From: Erythrocercus mccallii
Lineage: Eukaryota > Chordata > Aves > Passeriformes > Dicruridae
Length of the DNA stretch: 64,000 nt
Assembly: GCA_013397435.1 (NCBI GenBank)
Contig: VZRG01000163.1
Span: forward strand, 1-64,000
Direction of reading: 5' to 3'
Shown here one piece after another: positions 48,807 to 62,706 of the stretch (within the stretch, counting starts at the first letter, position 1; each line of letters starts with the position of its first letter). Below the pieces are notes generated by a model. It worked only from the letters and a program-made list of their open reading frames with translations, did no database searches and was not told the origin of the DNA. Both the position numbers and the translations under genes were made by a program.

Positions 48807-51800
48807 GTAAAGCATGATTTTTCACCTGCTTCTCTTTCCTTTATGGTAGTCTTCTGTAACAATAACAAATGCTTTCAAATCAGGGAGACTATTCTTATTT
48901 CAATGTAAAATCTTTCTCAAACGTGTAGTACAGATTGGCATCTCAAATGATAGAGACCATTTGAGAATGAACCTTGTAAAGCTATTGACTCAATACAGCT
49001 CAATCTACCACCAGCAACAATTTATCTACAGCAGAAACTAGGTTTGCACTGACATTTGAAAGGAAGACAAAATAAACACTTTGTCTGTTATTGTTTTACA
49101 GTCTGATATCAAAGTTTATTTAGATTACTTTTTTGCTGTGTGTATTTCTGTGAATAAATGCCCAAGATTCATTTAGCAGTTGTGTTCAAAGTTTTCCAGT
49201 TAGTGAGTTGTGGAAGTGTGTCCTGGGTTTGGGATTTAAGAGGCCATGTCAAAACATGACTTGTCCCTCTTAATACTTTTACAGTTCTTCTTCATCCTCA
49301 CTCTCCCTATACATGTTCAGTGAGTCTTTGTTACAGTTGAACCACTTTAGGAGAGTTCTCCACAGCTCTCCACTTACCTCAGGGCCTACAAATCACCACT
49401 TATTCATAGGTGTCTTCCAGAAACCTCTGTGATGCATCTTAGCTCAGACTTCAGAAAATAAAGAATACACTTTATAACAAGAAATAGTAAAAATGTACCA
49501 GAAGTTATAGTAAAATAGTAAAAATAGATGAGTTTATTTAGATTAATTCTGCTGGGCAATAGATTTCTCCTCTTGAGATACCCTGTACCTGCTCTTTTAT
49601 AGAGTGTCAAAGCCCTGCATATTTTCATAATAGATAAAATCATTGGGTTATACATATATATATAAACATGCATGTATATGGCCTGAAGTGTATCCTCAAC
49701 AACTTCAGGTAGTGTAAATTCACAGAGAAAAATTTCACACAAAGATATACTGAAGCAAAGTTTGGTTTACAAGTGAGGTATCAAGGATATTTTGAATTTC
49801 CTGTAGATTTAATGTTCTCATCCTATCTCACCCTGTGCTGTTCTGTAATTTTGCTACAGTTCTACTACTCTCACTGATCCCTCTGCACTCAGTCTGCCTG
49901 TGTTCAGACTTCAGTAGGGTGATAAAGCTCTTACTCAGAAGTAAGGGATAGCAGTGTTGTAGTCTTGAGCTGCTTATTCTCATGTTTTAGAATGGCTTAC
50001 AAATTAGGGCTTTGTACTGCAACAGTGTGGTTATACTACACCTGTACATTTCCTCTATTGTGAAGCTAAACCCGAGTTTAATTGAAGAGGACTTGAAAGA
50101 ACTCACTTGAAGGGGCTGGTAAAGAACTTACCTTTCCTTATGTATCTGTAGCATGTGTATGTTAGCAACACTAACTCTGGATGACTTAAATACTCTTTTT
50201 CTTGTGAAGATAGATGTTTTTCTTTTAGAAACAGGCCTGTACATGTAAAAATTGTAGTTGAAAATTTCTAATGGAAAAAATGTCTCTCCTTTCAAGGAAT
50301 TCTGAGAGCTCAGATTGCTATTTTTGGAATGATCCTTTTTGTTGAACTGAATCTCCCTTATATCCCAGATGACAATAGTGTTAATTCTTAACTATTTCAG
50401 GAGTTTTCAGTAAGGAGTCAGGGACCAGCTGCGCTAGTGTCTATACAACCAGTGTGGTACACACAGAAGAAAGACCATAATGGAACATTGTACTCTTCAC
50501 TAAAATTAGCTAAATACTGACATTTGGTCCCTTTGTACTGTTAGTGAATAATAAAGTTTAGAGATATCTTATTATCATTATATAGAATTATATAGAATTT
50601 GCCAGTGTTATTAAGGAGATAAATTCAGCTTTTGTGTGATTCTGTTTGTAAGAAACAAGTAAATAATTTAAATTCCTTTATAAAAGGGATTTATTGTATA
50701 TCTTCTACTTCTTTTAGTAACTACACATCAGGGTGCTTTTAAATTTTCCTTTCTTATGATGATAATTTAAAAATATCTTTTAGCCTTAGAATGCATTCAC
50801 CATATTTATAATTGCATAAAATGAATATATAACATATTTATAATTCCATTTTGAGTAATTAATTATAGGCTAATATAAACATTGTTTCTATTTTGAGTAA
50901 AAGTAATATGGCAGAAAGGGAATAACTTTAGACAGGACATGATTTGAGTAGACTCTTAGATTAAAATCCATTTATGAGGAAATAGTTAATTTTAGCTCAA
51001 AGTTTTTGTTCCCTGAAAAAGTAATTAATATAAATTCTAGACTTGACCCCTTACAGTGTCACACTCTTCTAACACGTATTTGTGGCATATTTTTTTAAAA
51101 AGTCACACTTGAAAAACTTGCTACAGTGAAAAATCTCTCTCTTGTACTGGAAGACTGTCATAAAGTCTATTTGGTTTTAGTTTGCTGTCCTTTTAAGTTC
51201 TTGAGAGGATTTCTGTTCTTCCAGAAATGTATTTGAACAGCAAAATAACCTTCTCTTGTTTTATTGTTTGTCTAATAAGCAGTGATCCTTTAATGAGTGG
51301 TCAAAGAAATTTCAGAAAACCTGTTTTAAACCATTGTCATTGCATAGTTTTCTAGTTCTGGTGCTGCACTACCTGCAACCAAACCCCATTGAATACAGGA
51401 ATAATATTATATTCCAGGAGTCATAAGGACTGATAGTTTTCCTGTTTATAAAATAACTACAGATGTATTTTGCATGTGGAGGAGCTTCTCACCTTAATAA
51501 AATGCTTTTGAATTAGTTATACAAATTACAGATTTAGTTTTTGAACTATTTTATTGTAGAGACCTTACATATGTATATTTTGCATATTATCTTACAAAAA
51601 CAATGTTGTGATATGAAGAAATTGTTACTCTATTTTAGAGTGACATCCAGACTCTGTTGAAGCACCCGAGCTCTATTCATATACTGTTCTGTATTTGCAA
51701 ATACACAAAATGGGAAAAAACCCACACATTTGGCCATTTGTAAGACCATAGCAGTAATAGAGATGGTACTAATTTACATTGTCTAGGGAAAAACAAAAAC

Positions 51801-52776
51801 AACAAAGTGGATAAATTTTAAATTTATAGTGAGAAAATTTAATTTGCATCTGCACAGGAGGAAACTTGTAAAGAATAAAAGCACTGTAAGCTTCTTGTTA
51901 CAAATCTCAAGTTGTAAATGAAGTGGATTAAAAAAATCTTACTGTTCCATCTTCCACAGTAATTTATATGTGAAATTACTGGTGAAAGATATATCAATCT
52001 GAGTGAACTAATCATGTGAAAGACATTGCATCCACACCTTATAATAAACCTGACTTGCAGAGATTCCTTGATAAAGAAAGCCCTTTTTTATTTAGGATGG
52101 GGTTATTCTCAACTAAATTTAGCCAACTAAACTAAAGGACAAAGTCAAAGCTTTTTCTTGTGTAATGTGAAGAATCACCTCTAGAAATCAACTCAGAGAA
52201 TCCTAGGGGATGCATTTAAAATAGGAGCCTTGATTCATTGCCCATAGGTCTGACCCTCCTTGATTATAGAAGTCATGGGCAACAAGCATGTGTTGGAGGT
52301 GTAATGTGAACATTTTTAAATCCTTCATGAGGAATCCAGATCAAAGTGTGGGGCCAAACGATGGTGACCACTGGTGTCTGGGTCTCCCCAGTCATCATGA
52401 AGTGAACATTGAGTTGATGCCTTACATTTAGGAAACATAAAGGTGCACAGAGTGAATCCTGGAGGAGGAGTTGAGTTAGATACTTACAACTAAACCAATC
52501 TTACCAAAAGCAAAATATAGCAGAATGCTGTTGTTTTGTTTCCAGAGAGGGAATATGTAAGAGTTTTAAGTATCAGTATGTATTATCTGATGTTGAAAAA
52601 AATTATGTGTCTATCCTTACAAACATTTGTAAAGAAAACCAATTTAATGGATACGCTTACCATGTAAAAAACATTATTAGTTTGAATATTAAAACAGACC
52701 ATGGGTGAATGATAAATGAATTGTCCTGTTAGTGACAGAACATGTAGATACAGAGTAGAATGTTTTTCTTGTACAG

Positions 52777-52833
52777 GTGTACAGGATATTGCTGTTGAGT
52801 TTGAGGGTTGTATACAGGATATAGCTACTGAGT
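52777..52833 (+). repeat. Imperfect direct repeat, 24-bp unit, two copies 33 bp apart
   Basis: gtgtacaggatattgctgtt at 52777 recurs as gtatacaggatatagctact at 52810, each followed by gagt. This is a small local duplication. Confidence 0.75.
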
Positions 52834-53284
52834 ACAGAATAGGGCAGTTGAGGCTACTGCTTGAAGGTCAGTCTCTGTAAGACAAGAATCTGCTTTACAG
52901 GAATAGATTAGGTTATTAATGAGTGTAATAGACTGTTAATTGAAATACTACCAGTCTGCAAACATTAAAAACTAGACCTATTTTTAAACAATGTTGTTCT
53001 GAGTTTCTACAACTGCTGTCATCCTTATCCCATCATACATTTTAAGGCTAAAGGCAATTTTGTGTTTTTAAAGCATAGTGAGATATTAGCATTATACAAA
53101 AAAAAAAAGAGCTATTATTGAGGCATTAAGACCAGAGTTGCTTACCTTAATCATTTTACCCTAATAAAAAGATAGAAAATAATAATCACTACTACACACA
53201 TCCAAATCTGCATCTGTGACACACAAAAACCTCTTCAAAATAAGATTAATAAGACAACAAAGCTAGCCTCAAGAAATTACAACG

Positions 53285-53890
53285 TGTCAGGGTTGCCTAT
53301 GTAATTTTAACAGGGCCTTTTGGGCATAGACATTTTTAACCCTGTTTTTGATGGCAGCTGGAACTCCTTTGTCTCCCTCTCATGCAGCAGGGGCAGTGCT
53401 GGTGTATCTGTGGTTGCTGTCTGTGCACACCAGCACAGGGCACACGCCATCGCTTGGGTACCACCCTGCCCGTGCTGGCACTGGTGCCAGCTGCAGAAGG
53501 GCCACTTGTATTTCTCAGGCTGGCCCCTTAATTTGAATTTAGCATGGCAATCACTTTGTGGTCAGCTAGTTATCTGGCATTGGTAGTGCTGTCCCTGCTG
53601 GACATCTTCCAGCTACTGTGATCAGGAGAGCGCACGCTCACCTTCCCCATGGTGGGAATAGGCTGCAGCTCTGACATTTGCCTTGGGTACTTTGGCACAA
53701 TTCCCAGGCACAAGCTGTTTCTTTGTTGTTTATCACAGAAATGTCACCTTTCAAACAGCTATCGGAGACATGCAGGTCAGAGCTGACTCTGCAGTAGCTT
53801 AAACACTACCTCTCCCAAAATGTCATCCTTGGGGGGTGATGCCTATGTCTAAACTGTTAAATCACTAAATAAAAGAGGACTAGGGATTAA
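53285..53890. other. GC-richer island, possibly LTR-derived
   Basis: The block starts tgtcagggttgc and is GC-rich to about 53.8 kb, with several CpG (cacacgccatcgc, gagagcgcacgctc). An aataaa lies at about 53869. A TG start is present, but I could not find a matching CA end or target-site duplication. Two overlapping open frames (88 and 62 codons) look like composition effects. Confidence 0.25.
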
Positions 53891-54179
53891 GCCAGGCAAC
53901 AGTCTGGCTTACATTCATATTGTTCAGAGCTAGTTTCCTCTATAGGAGATTAGTCATGTTTGTAGAGAGCTGGTTGGAGTGGTCCATAGGAGAGTCAGGG
54001 GGAGAGCTAACAGTGTGGATTATAAGGGATACTTAAGCTTGCTCCATTGCACTCTCTAGCCTCTGGCTTTCAGGTTTAAAGGGTTTCATGATGTCAAAAA
54101 AAAACCAGATAAGACATTTGTTCAACTGCTGACTGGATCTCTGCAAGAATAACTCCCGTAAAAGCAAGGAGTTTTTTTT

Positions 54180-54205
54180 ATATTTCCAATATAAATTGGA
54201 AATAT
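54180..54205. repeat. Short perfect inverted repeat
   Basis: atatttccaat and attggaaatat are perfect reverse complements (11-bp arms) separated by ataa. Confidence 0.85.
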
Positions 54206-55799
54206 GCCACATAAAAAAAAAATTACAGATATCAGATGCCTACCTTATGTTTCTTAGCAAATTGTATATATTCTGTGTCATTTTCAAATGTGTAAAATTG
54301 TCATTCTGTATGCTCATTTGGTTGGTCTGAATCATACCCCTCTGATTAGTTAGTTCATTAAAACACCAATGTTTCTTTCAGATTGTAAAAGAGACTCTGC
54401 TCCTTGCTGAAGTCTCAGAGAATACACCCTCTTACTATATGAACTAATTTGCTCATTGTCATTAATTTGTCATTTGACTCAACTACAACCTGCAGATTCT
54501 TTTTTTAAGTGCATATTGCACTGGAAACAAAAAAATTCCACATCTGTTGTTAGAATATGCTTCAGTGTAAATGGATATATGAACTCATCATGGGAAACGA
54601 TACTTAATCTTATGAAGTTGGGCCATTGCCACAGGAGTTCCTTTCAACATAGTTTCTGAACTTCTGCAACCACACTCCACAAATGTTTTCAATGAAGAAA
54701 GCCAAAAGAAGGAGGTGCTTGTGTAGTGTTTCAAAAAGAATGTATTATAGTCACTCAGGGAATAAATAATTTCCCTGTCTAGTAGTTGGAATCTTTAATT
54801 TATGGTCAATAAATTCTCTAGAGAACGTTTTATCCAGACATAGCTCACCTTTTCTTCTTTAGTCTTTGTGTTCATGTTTGGCATATATTATTGTACTCAG
54901 GTAGAAGAGCTGTATTTCCCTTCAGATCAAATTACATTCAGTTTCCTCATAGAGTCCACTTTGGGATTTCTGCTTTTATATCTTTTTTTCACTCTCAATA
55001 GAATCACAAGATTTCTATAAATTATTCAAATGCTAATTGTGGCCAGAGAATATAAGGCAAGGAATCCTAGATTCACACAATACCAAATGATAAGAAAAGA
55101 GTTTGAATTTCATATACAGAATAGGAAAAATACCAATTTACAAAATTACTAAAAAAGTCTCAGTGTTTACTTGCATGATTTTAAAGCTGAGGTGTGCATA
55201 GTCTACACTACATAGTTATTGCAGGATATCTCTGATCAATATAAATTTTATTTTCCTTAAAATATCATTTATGGTGACTTTCATATATGAGAGGCAAGTA
55301 TGAAAAAAAAGTCTAACAAGGCTTTTCAGGAACAAACTTTGAGAAGTGGTAGATTTATGATCTTCTCTGTAATGTAAATATAAAACTTGTAGGGCCATAA
55401 TTTACAAGCATCTGTAAATGTAAATCTGTAAATCATAAGATCACATAATATTTTCCCTGATTTATTTTATTTTTCTCTATCTAATTTCCTGGTATATTGA
55501 AAAATAGAAATGTAGGTTATCAGTCTTCAAGTAAAGTCTGATGCAGTTTTTACATCAACTGTAGAAAACCATTTATGTGACCTTTGTCACCTGCTTTAAT
55601 AGCTGAAAACAGCATTAGGCTTCCCTTTTGTTTCCTGGACCTGTTCCAGAAGTTTAAAAGGCATCCTCTTAGACCATATAGGTTAAACTTGCTGACTGAT
55701 GAAAGGTATTGGTGACACCTGGGGAACTTGGATTCCATTCCAGGCTCTGTGCCTGAACAGACGCAGTATTTACGGTTCATTCCTCTAACACATAGCCTT

Positions 55800-56345
55800 A
55801 TTTGTCCCATTGCCTCTAGTCTGTTCCAGTCTTGTCCTTATTCTATTGCCTTATTGTCCAATTCATTTCCCTAGATTCATGTCCTTTCCTTACACGTTTT
55901 ATCTGAATCCTGATTCTTGCATGGTCAGCTTCTGCCCCTCTTCCTCTCCCTGCTTCTCATCCAAGCTTTCATTTTTTTTCTACTTTGACTTCATGCCAAC
56001 CTTCCTGCCCTTCTGTCCCACTTGCTTACGGTCCCAATCTCCCTTGTTCAATCTCAGTCTTTTTTTCCTCACATGTCACTTTCATCTTTCATTTTTCTGA
56101 TTAGTCTGTCTCTACCTACATCCTGGCTCCTTGCCACATTTCTCTTCTTCCCTTTCATTTCATTTATTTCATGCTGTTAGTTCCAGATTCCAGCTTTTTA
56201 TCTATGCCCACTTCCATTCCACACACCCCCCCTCATTGCTTTCTACCCTGCTGCTAGTCTTATTCCCACAACCTACTTTTTCTAATCTGTTCTACTTTGC
56301 TGACCACAGTTGGTTATGGTCTCCTTTTCTCTGCACTCAAATAGA
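55800..56345 (+). repeat. Pyrimidine-rich stretch (degenerate simple sequence)
   Basis: More than 500 bp strongly biased to C and T on the + strand, built from loosely repeated ttcc, ctttc and cattt units. Because pyrimidine-rich sequence rarely makes stop codons, frames of 96 and 115 codons stay open here; these are composition artefacts. Confidence 0.65.
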
Positions 56346-57719
56346 AAAAAAAATCTTCCTAATCTATATTGTATTAAGAAGTGAGCTCTGTCATGAGTTT
56401 CAGATATCATTTCCTGTGTTTAGAGCAGTACTGTGGATCAGATTTGCAATTGTAAAGGAAATGCTATTTAGCCTCTGAACACTATTACTCTTTTTTAGGG
56501 CTTTACCTATAAAATTTTGTCTTTAAGGGACACACAGTTGTCAAAGACATACTATTATGTAATGGAGAACAAGTACATGATCTTAGAAGCTCAGCTAACA
56601 GGAACTCTAATGGTTTAATAATTATCTTACTCCCTAATATTGGGAATCTCTGTCTTGGAATTTGTTTCACTCACCAGGAGTAAGGTTCCTAACCTACACA
56701 TTTCTTTTTTATGTCCTTGATGCTTGGTAAAGTGCCTATTATCACCCCATTGAATTAGTTAAATAGTCCGCAGTGTTATTCTAAGCAGTTATATTGCTCC
56801 ATGACTTATCTGATGTTACTTATTCTCTCTATGGAATATATGGTTAGCATTAAACTATGGCACCTCTGTCACAGAAGCTTAGTAATTATAATAATAACAG
56901 TACTAATAAAAATGGAAACTACTTCCCTGATTCTGATTCTTTTTATTGCAAATCTTTTGAACATCCAACTGTATATTCAAATAGAGAGCTGTTACTGGTT
57001 CTACTAACATCTAGGCCTACAGTGCACTGTACTAGCAAAAGTGGGCTCCCTGGTTTATCCATTAAAATAAAAAAAAATGCCTTACAAATATTGGGTAGCT
57101 GATTTTTTCAAAGTTTTAAAACTTGGCTAAGTTTTGATGATTTTCCAAGCAGAAAACAAAAATAATATTCTCCGCCTATGGAATTCGTCTTCTTCCTAAT
57201 AAAAGTCTTTAAATTATACAAACATGGCAGCTCATAAGGACAAGTAAAATATTTTTCCACACCTGGCTACCAGAAGCGGGGTTTTTTTTCTGTCTAGTTT
57301 AAAAAAAATAAAAACTGAAACCGAAAAATCATAAGCATTCACAGACAGCAGTCCTGGTAAGTGGCCTAATAAAAATCACATAGGTAAACGTGCACTTTTT
57401 AACCCAGTAAGATAAATTTTAGTCATATGAGCAATAGAAAACTGGTCCTTTTGAGTGCAGAGATAGATCATCATACTCAGTGGTGAAGAATGCAGATTAT
57501 AATGGTGTAACCATTATTTACTGTGGTGTAACCAGTATTTCTTGTGTTCTGTCCAGAGGTTTAGTTGAGTTTAGTGAACATACACCTTAGATATAATACT
57601 TGGTGATTTTATTGTATTTCACACAATAGTGTGAGATTGATGGTCAAAAATAATACTGATTTTGATCTGGATTGTTGTTCCACTAGTTTCTTATTGTACA
57701 TCTTTGTCTCACCGTGGAC

Positions 57720-58030
57720 AAGCACATGAAGGGGACCATACCCAGCAAAAATGAAGTGGTAACCTAAGAAATGACAGCGGTAGAACAAAATTGCGGGAAG
57801 AAGGTGGTGAGGACTTAAGCAGAGAGAACTGAGGAGTGGATATGAAGAAGTGTCTGGGGAATAAAAAGTGGAGAAGGAGGTTAGGAACCAAAAGGCTGGT
57901 GGTGAACCAGGTCACTTAGGGATTATAGAATATGTCCAATGTTGAAACAGACAGAGAGGAGTGGAGGAGTGGAAAGAAATATTGGTGTTGACAGGGAAGA
58001 AAAGTGAAAGACTGAAGGAATTTACTGTTG
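57720..58030 (+). repeat. Purine-rich stretch
   Basis: About 300 bp strongly biased to A and G on the + strand (gaggagtggaggagtggaaa, gaaggaggttagg). Its complement resembles the composition of the pyrimidine-rich stretch 1.7 kb upstream. No family was recognised. Confidence 0.55.
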
Positions 58031-58680
58031 GGGGTTCATGCAAATTGGATAATGCATATTCATTGCTGTGCAAAACAGCACATGAGGACATTTGCATAAA
58101 ACTTACGGCTTTCTGAATTTAGGACTTAAGCAGGTATCCCTCTGATGGTAAAGAAAAGAGAATAAATGATCTGAGTTAGTGGCTCTGGGACTGGGACTTG
58201 GATAATAAGAGCTAAAAGCTCAGGCAGAGACAGCAGTTTATCCTTTGCTAGTGCTGGTACTCATTTAACGATCTGTACATGGCTTCAGAGGAAAATATCT
58301 GACCAGACAAGAGAGGACGACACTTTTCAGGAATACTGGTCCTGCTTTCCAGCTAATTAATTACCAGTAAAAAACTAGCATGATTAGAGAGCACTTCGGA
58401 TGTGCCTTTGCAGCCTCAAGTGCACAGGGAGATTCTTGAGGAATCTCTGTCACTCCTTCATGCCCCATATTTCCTACTCTGGTCGCTGCAGTTACTTATC
58501 TATGACAAGAAGCCTAGCAGTTTTGCCAACACTGGTGCTCCTAAGCCTTTGGGTTTTTTTGATTTTTTTAGCTAACATTTAATGTGTGGTAAAACTTAGC
58601 CTCTTTTTTGGCACAGGGCAATTGTATTTGGAGGCTTTATAGAGTGAATATTGCAGTAAATTTATTTATGCTGCCTTATG

Positions 58681-59880
58681 TCACAGAATCACAGAAAGGG
58701 TAAGGTTTGAAGGGACCACAGTGGGTCATCTGGTCCAACCCCCTAGCTCAAGAGGGATGAATTATCCCAGAGCACAGGGCACAGGATTGTGTCCAGACAG
58801 TTCTTGAATATCTCCAGTGAGGGAGACTCCACAACCTCTCTGGGCGATTGGTTCCAGTCACCTGCATGTAAAGAAGTTATTCCTCATGGTCAGGTGAAAC
58901 TTCTTGTGAATCAGTTTTCTGCCCATTGCCTCTTGTCCTGTTGCTCAGAACCATGGAACAGACCCTGGCTCCATTCTCTTGACACACTCCCTTCAGATAC
59001 TGACAGACACTGATGTAATCCCTTCCCAATCATCTTCAGAGTGAACAGGCCCAGCTCCCTCAATCTATCTATGCAAGGGAGATGCCTCACTTCCCTACTG
59101 ACATGTCACTAGGCACCACTGAAAAGTGCTTGTCCCTGTCATCTTTATACCCTCCCTTCAGGTATTTACCCAAATGGATGATTTGGATGAGATTCCCTTG
59201 AGCCTACGTTTCTCCAGGTTGAAGAATTCCAGCTTTCCCTGGTTTTCCTCATATGTGAGGTGCTCCAGTTTCTTAGTTATCTTAGTGGACTTTTGCTAGA
59301 CTCTTCCATGTCTCTTTTGTATTGAGAAGTTCAGAAATGGGCACAGCACTGCAGGTGTGATCTCACCTGTGTGCTGAGTAGTGAGGAAGGATCACCTCCC
59401 TTTACCTATGGGCAACACTCTTCCTAATTGCTGTTCAGGAAACCATTTGCTTTCTGTGCAGCCAAAGCACATTGCTCACTCATGTGCAAAAGATATCTAC
59501 CAGGACCCCCAGGTCCTTTTCTGCAAAGCTCCTTTCCAGTTGGGTAGCCCTCAGCATGTACTGGTGGCTGGGGTTGTTCTTCTGCACCTGGCCATGTTGA
59601 GCTTCACGAGGTTCTTGTCTGCCCATTTCTCCACCCTACTGAGGTCCTTCAGGATGGCAGCACAACCCTCTCATGTATCAGCCACTGCTCACATTTAATG
59701 CATCAGTGAACTTTGCCCCATCAACCAGATCTTTAGTGTGGATGTGAAACAGGACCCATTGCTGATCCCTGGGGTACAGTGCTGGTTGCTGGCCTCCACC
59801 TAGTCAGCATGTCACTCATCACCAGCCTCTAGGCCCAGCCATTGGGCCATTTTTCAGTCCATCTGAGCGGTGGAATGGCC
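58681..59880 (-). mobile_element. CR1 LINE, 5'-truncated copy of about 1.2 kb, antisense to MYO16
   Basis: In + strand wording it begins tcacagaatcacagaaaggg and tctggtccaacccccta (the reversed CR1 3' tail). It continues with tgaatatctccagtgaggga, gactccacaacctctctggg, cccattgcctcttgtcctgt, gaacaggcccagctccctca, accaggacccccaggtcctt and gatccctggggtacagtgct. The last lies in the reverse-transcriptase region. So the 3' UTR and the C-terminal half of ORF2 are present on the - strand. Frames are interrupted. It is the longest CR1 here and the only one antisense to the host gene. It ends about 330 bp before the assembly gap. Confidence 0.92.
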
Positions 59881-60209
59881 CATTGCCTGTTTCTCTTCAG
59901 CAATCATCACTGCAGAACCGGTTGTGAATGGATGTCCCCAATGTAGCTTTGCCAATAATTTCAAGACTTCCTCACTAGTATAAGGTGAAGCTTAGAAGAA
60001 GTACAGAGATAGGTATATTAAAATGTAATAGTGATGACCAAAGTCACAGCCCAATGTGCAGTGGCAGAATGCTGCATTAATGGGAATACATAAAGTGTGG
60101 AGAATCTCTGAAGTCCTTTGAAAATGAGGGCAGGGATCTTCTGGCTTGCTGAGACAAGAAGGAGCCAGGGTAACAGCTTCCCCTGCTGCTGTTTACTGTG
60201 CTCCCATGT

Positions 60210-61209
60210 NNNNNNNNNNNNNNNNNNNNNNNNNNNNNNNNNNNNNNNNNNNNNNNNNNNNNNNNNNNNNNNNNNNNNNNNNNNNNNNNNNNNNNNNNNN
60301 NNNNNNNNNNNNNNNNNNNNNNNNNNNNNNNNNNNNNNNNNNNNNNNNNNNNNNNNNNNNNNNNNNNNNNNNNNNNNNNNNNNNNNNNNNNNNNNNNNNN
60401 NNNNNNNNNNNNNNNNNNNNNNNNNNNNNNNNNNNNNNNNNNNNNNNNNNNNNNNNNNNNNNNNNNNNNNNNNNNNNNNNNNNNNNNNNNNNNNNNNNNN
60501 NNNNNNNNNNNNNNNNNNNNNNNNNNNNNNNNNNNNNNNNNNNNNNNNNNNNNNNNNNNNNNNNNNNNNNNNNNNNNNNNNNNNNNNNNNNNNNNNNNNN
60601 NNNNNNNNNNNNNNNNNNNNNNNNNNNNNNNNNNNNNNNNNNNNNNNNNNNNNNNNNNNNNNNNNNNNNNNNNNNNNNNNNNNNNNNNNNNNNNNNNNNN
60701 NNNNNNNNNNNNNNNNNNNNNNNNNNNNNNNNNNNNNNNNNNNNNNNNNNNNNNNNNNNNNNNNNNNNNNNNNNNNNNNNNNNNNNNNNNNNNNNNNNNN
60801 NNNNNNNNNNNNNNNNNNNNNNNNNNNNNNNNNNNNNNNNNNNNNNNNNNNNNNNNNNNNNNNNNNNNNNNNNNNNNNNNNNNNNNNNNNNNNNNNNNNN
60901 NNNNNNNNNNNNNNNNNNNNNNNNNNNNNNNNNNNNNNNNNNNNNNNNNNNNNNNNNNNNNNNNNNNNNNNNNNNNNNNNNNNNNNNNNNNNNNNNNNNN
61001 NNNNNNNNNNNNNNNNNNNNNNNNNNNNNNNNNNNNNNNNNNNNNNNNNNNNNNNNNNNNNNNNNNNNNNNNNNNNNNNNNNNNNNNNNNNNNNNNNNNN
61101 NNNNNNNNNNNNNNNNNNNNNNNNNNNNNNNNNNNNNNNNNNNNNNNNNNNNNNNNNNNNNNNNNNNNNNNNNNNNNNNNNNNNNNNNNNNNNNNNNNNN
61201 NNNNNNNNN
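60210..61209. other. Assembly gap, exactly 1000 N
   Basis: All bases are N. The round length suggests a fixed-size placeholder, so true distance and content are unknown. Open frames of 339-408 codons drawn across it are not real. No MYO16 exon is missing here as judged by protein continuity between the exons at 48681 and 63644. Confidence 0.97.
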
Positions 61210-62682
61210 GTGTATAGCTGCCCCCTGAACCATCAAGAGTGGCTATATGCAGAGGAACAAGCAAAAAGGTTGTGAAAACCTTCAAAGCTTCTGAGTCATA
61301 CAATAGTTATGAGCCTCTCTCAATCACTTCTTTGTCAGAATAAATCGAAGTGCAAATACTAAAAGTACTAAAAGGTGGGACTTTCAAATTAAAGTATGAG
61401 ACAGGAAAATATTCTTTGCGGTAGCATTCTCAACAGTGAAGGGGTAAGATATCAGAGAGAGGTAGAACTATTACAATTTGAGCAGAATACCAGGAAAAGA
61501 GAGCCAGCTATGCTTTATGAATACAGAAAAAGTAACTAATTTTGTAGTTAGGGAAGGTGGATATTCAGAGATAAGATCTGAAAGGAGAAAATTAAGATAT
61601 GAGATGTTTCCTGATGTTCTTTCTAAACATACTGAATAAATAGTTAAGGGTATAAAAGGAGAAGCAAGACAAATTGTATTTTATAAGCAGATATTTTAAA
61701 TAACTGCCATTACTGTGGCATTTTCTGAACAGTGAGTCATGACACTCTATTTTTTTTAATTTACATGAATTGGCAAAGACTACACTGGAAAACAGGAATA
61801 TATATATACACTAGTTTTATTCATAGGTTCTACAATAATTCATTAGGTATTATGTTATTTCTTGACATAGTTATATGTATGTTATTTGTAACTCTGCAAT
61901 TGAAATACTTCTGCTTAGTGGTAATTTGTTGTAATTATTCTACAGATACTTCTTCTGTTAGGCGCAGTTCTGAAGATATGGTAATTGTATTTTAAAGTAC
62001 TCCTTCTGAAACATTAGCAAACGAGGCAAATTCCAGCACAAGAGAGTTGCATGTCCAAAAGCAGGTTATTGAAATTGTTGGTGACCTGAATACTTTAGTC
62101 TTGGTGGCATGCATCAGGGAATCCCAGCAGGAGATATTTCATTGGCAGCAGGAAGCACTGATATTAGAGCATGGTATTTCTTGTGGTATAAATCCAAACC
62201 CTTGGTAAACCAAAAAGCTGTGTATTGTTACTAAACTATAAATGCATTTAAAGCCTCCTTCCTTTAATACTACTACCACTTTTCAGAGATTATGCAGTAG
62301 CTTCATAACTAAGCATGTTCCTTTTTTTACCTAATAAAAAAAGACATATATATGTGTATATTTTTACATGTGTTGCAAGTTCTCAGTGGAAAGCAGGGCT
62401 AATTTGATTTGGAAATAAACCTGTTATGGCTTCTCTACTTCTTGGAGTTCACTGAATTTTCTGCTGTTACTGCAAGAAAAGAAATCCTGCATTAGAAATC
62501 TGAGGAGAGCAAGATATTTTAATTTTTATAGAAATTTGAAACAATATTTTCCTGGTTTTCTATGATTTGAAGCTTAGGATTTTCTTTGCATTTAATGGAT
62601 TTCTCATTGGGTCTTTTCTAGTAAGTTGCCTCCTGTGTACTGAATCCATATTGAATTTTTTTTATTGCAATGATTTCTTTCG

Positions 62683-62706
62683 TATTTATTTATTTATTTA
62701 TTTATT
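62683..62706 (+). repeat. (ATTT)n microsatellite
   Basis: About six ATTT units. Confidence 0.9.

Noticed and set aside
53320..53586. Open frame of 88 codons on + in a GC-richer island
   Set aside because: A second frame is open over the same bases, no domain is visible, and the block is probably repeat-derived.
55810..56478. Two successive + frames (96 and 115 codons) with hydrophobic, Phe/Ser/Leu-rich products
   Set aside because: They look like membrane proteins only because C/T-rich DNA translates to F, S, L and P and avoids stops.
59381..59698. Open frame of 105 codons on +
   Set aside because: Antisense reading of the CR1 copy on the - strand.
60077..61303. Open frames of 339-408 codons on both strands
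   Set aside because: They exist only because the 1000-N gap contains no stop codons.
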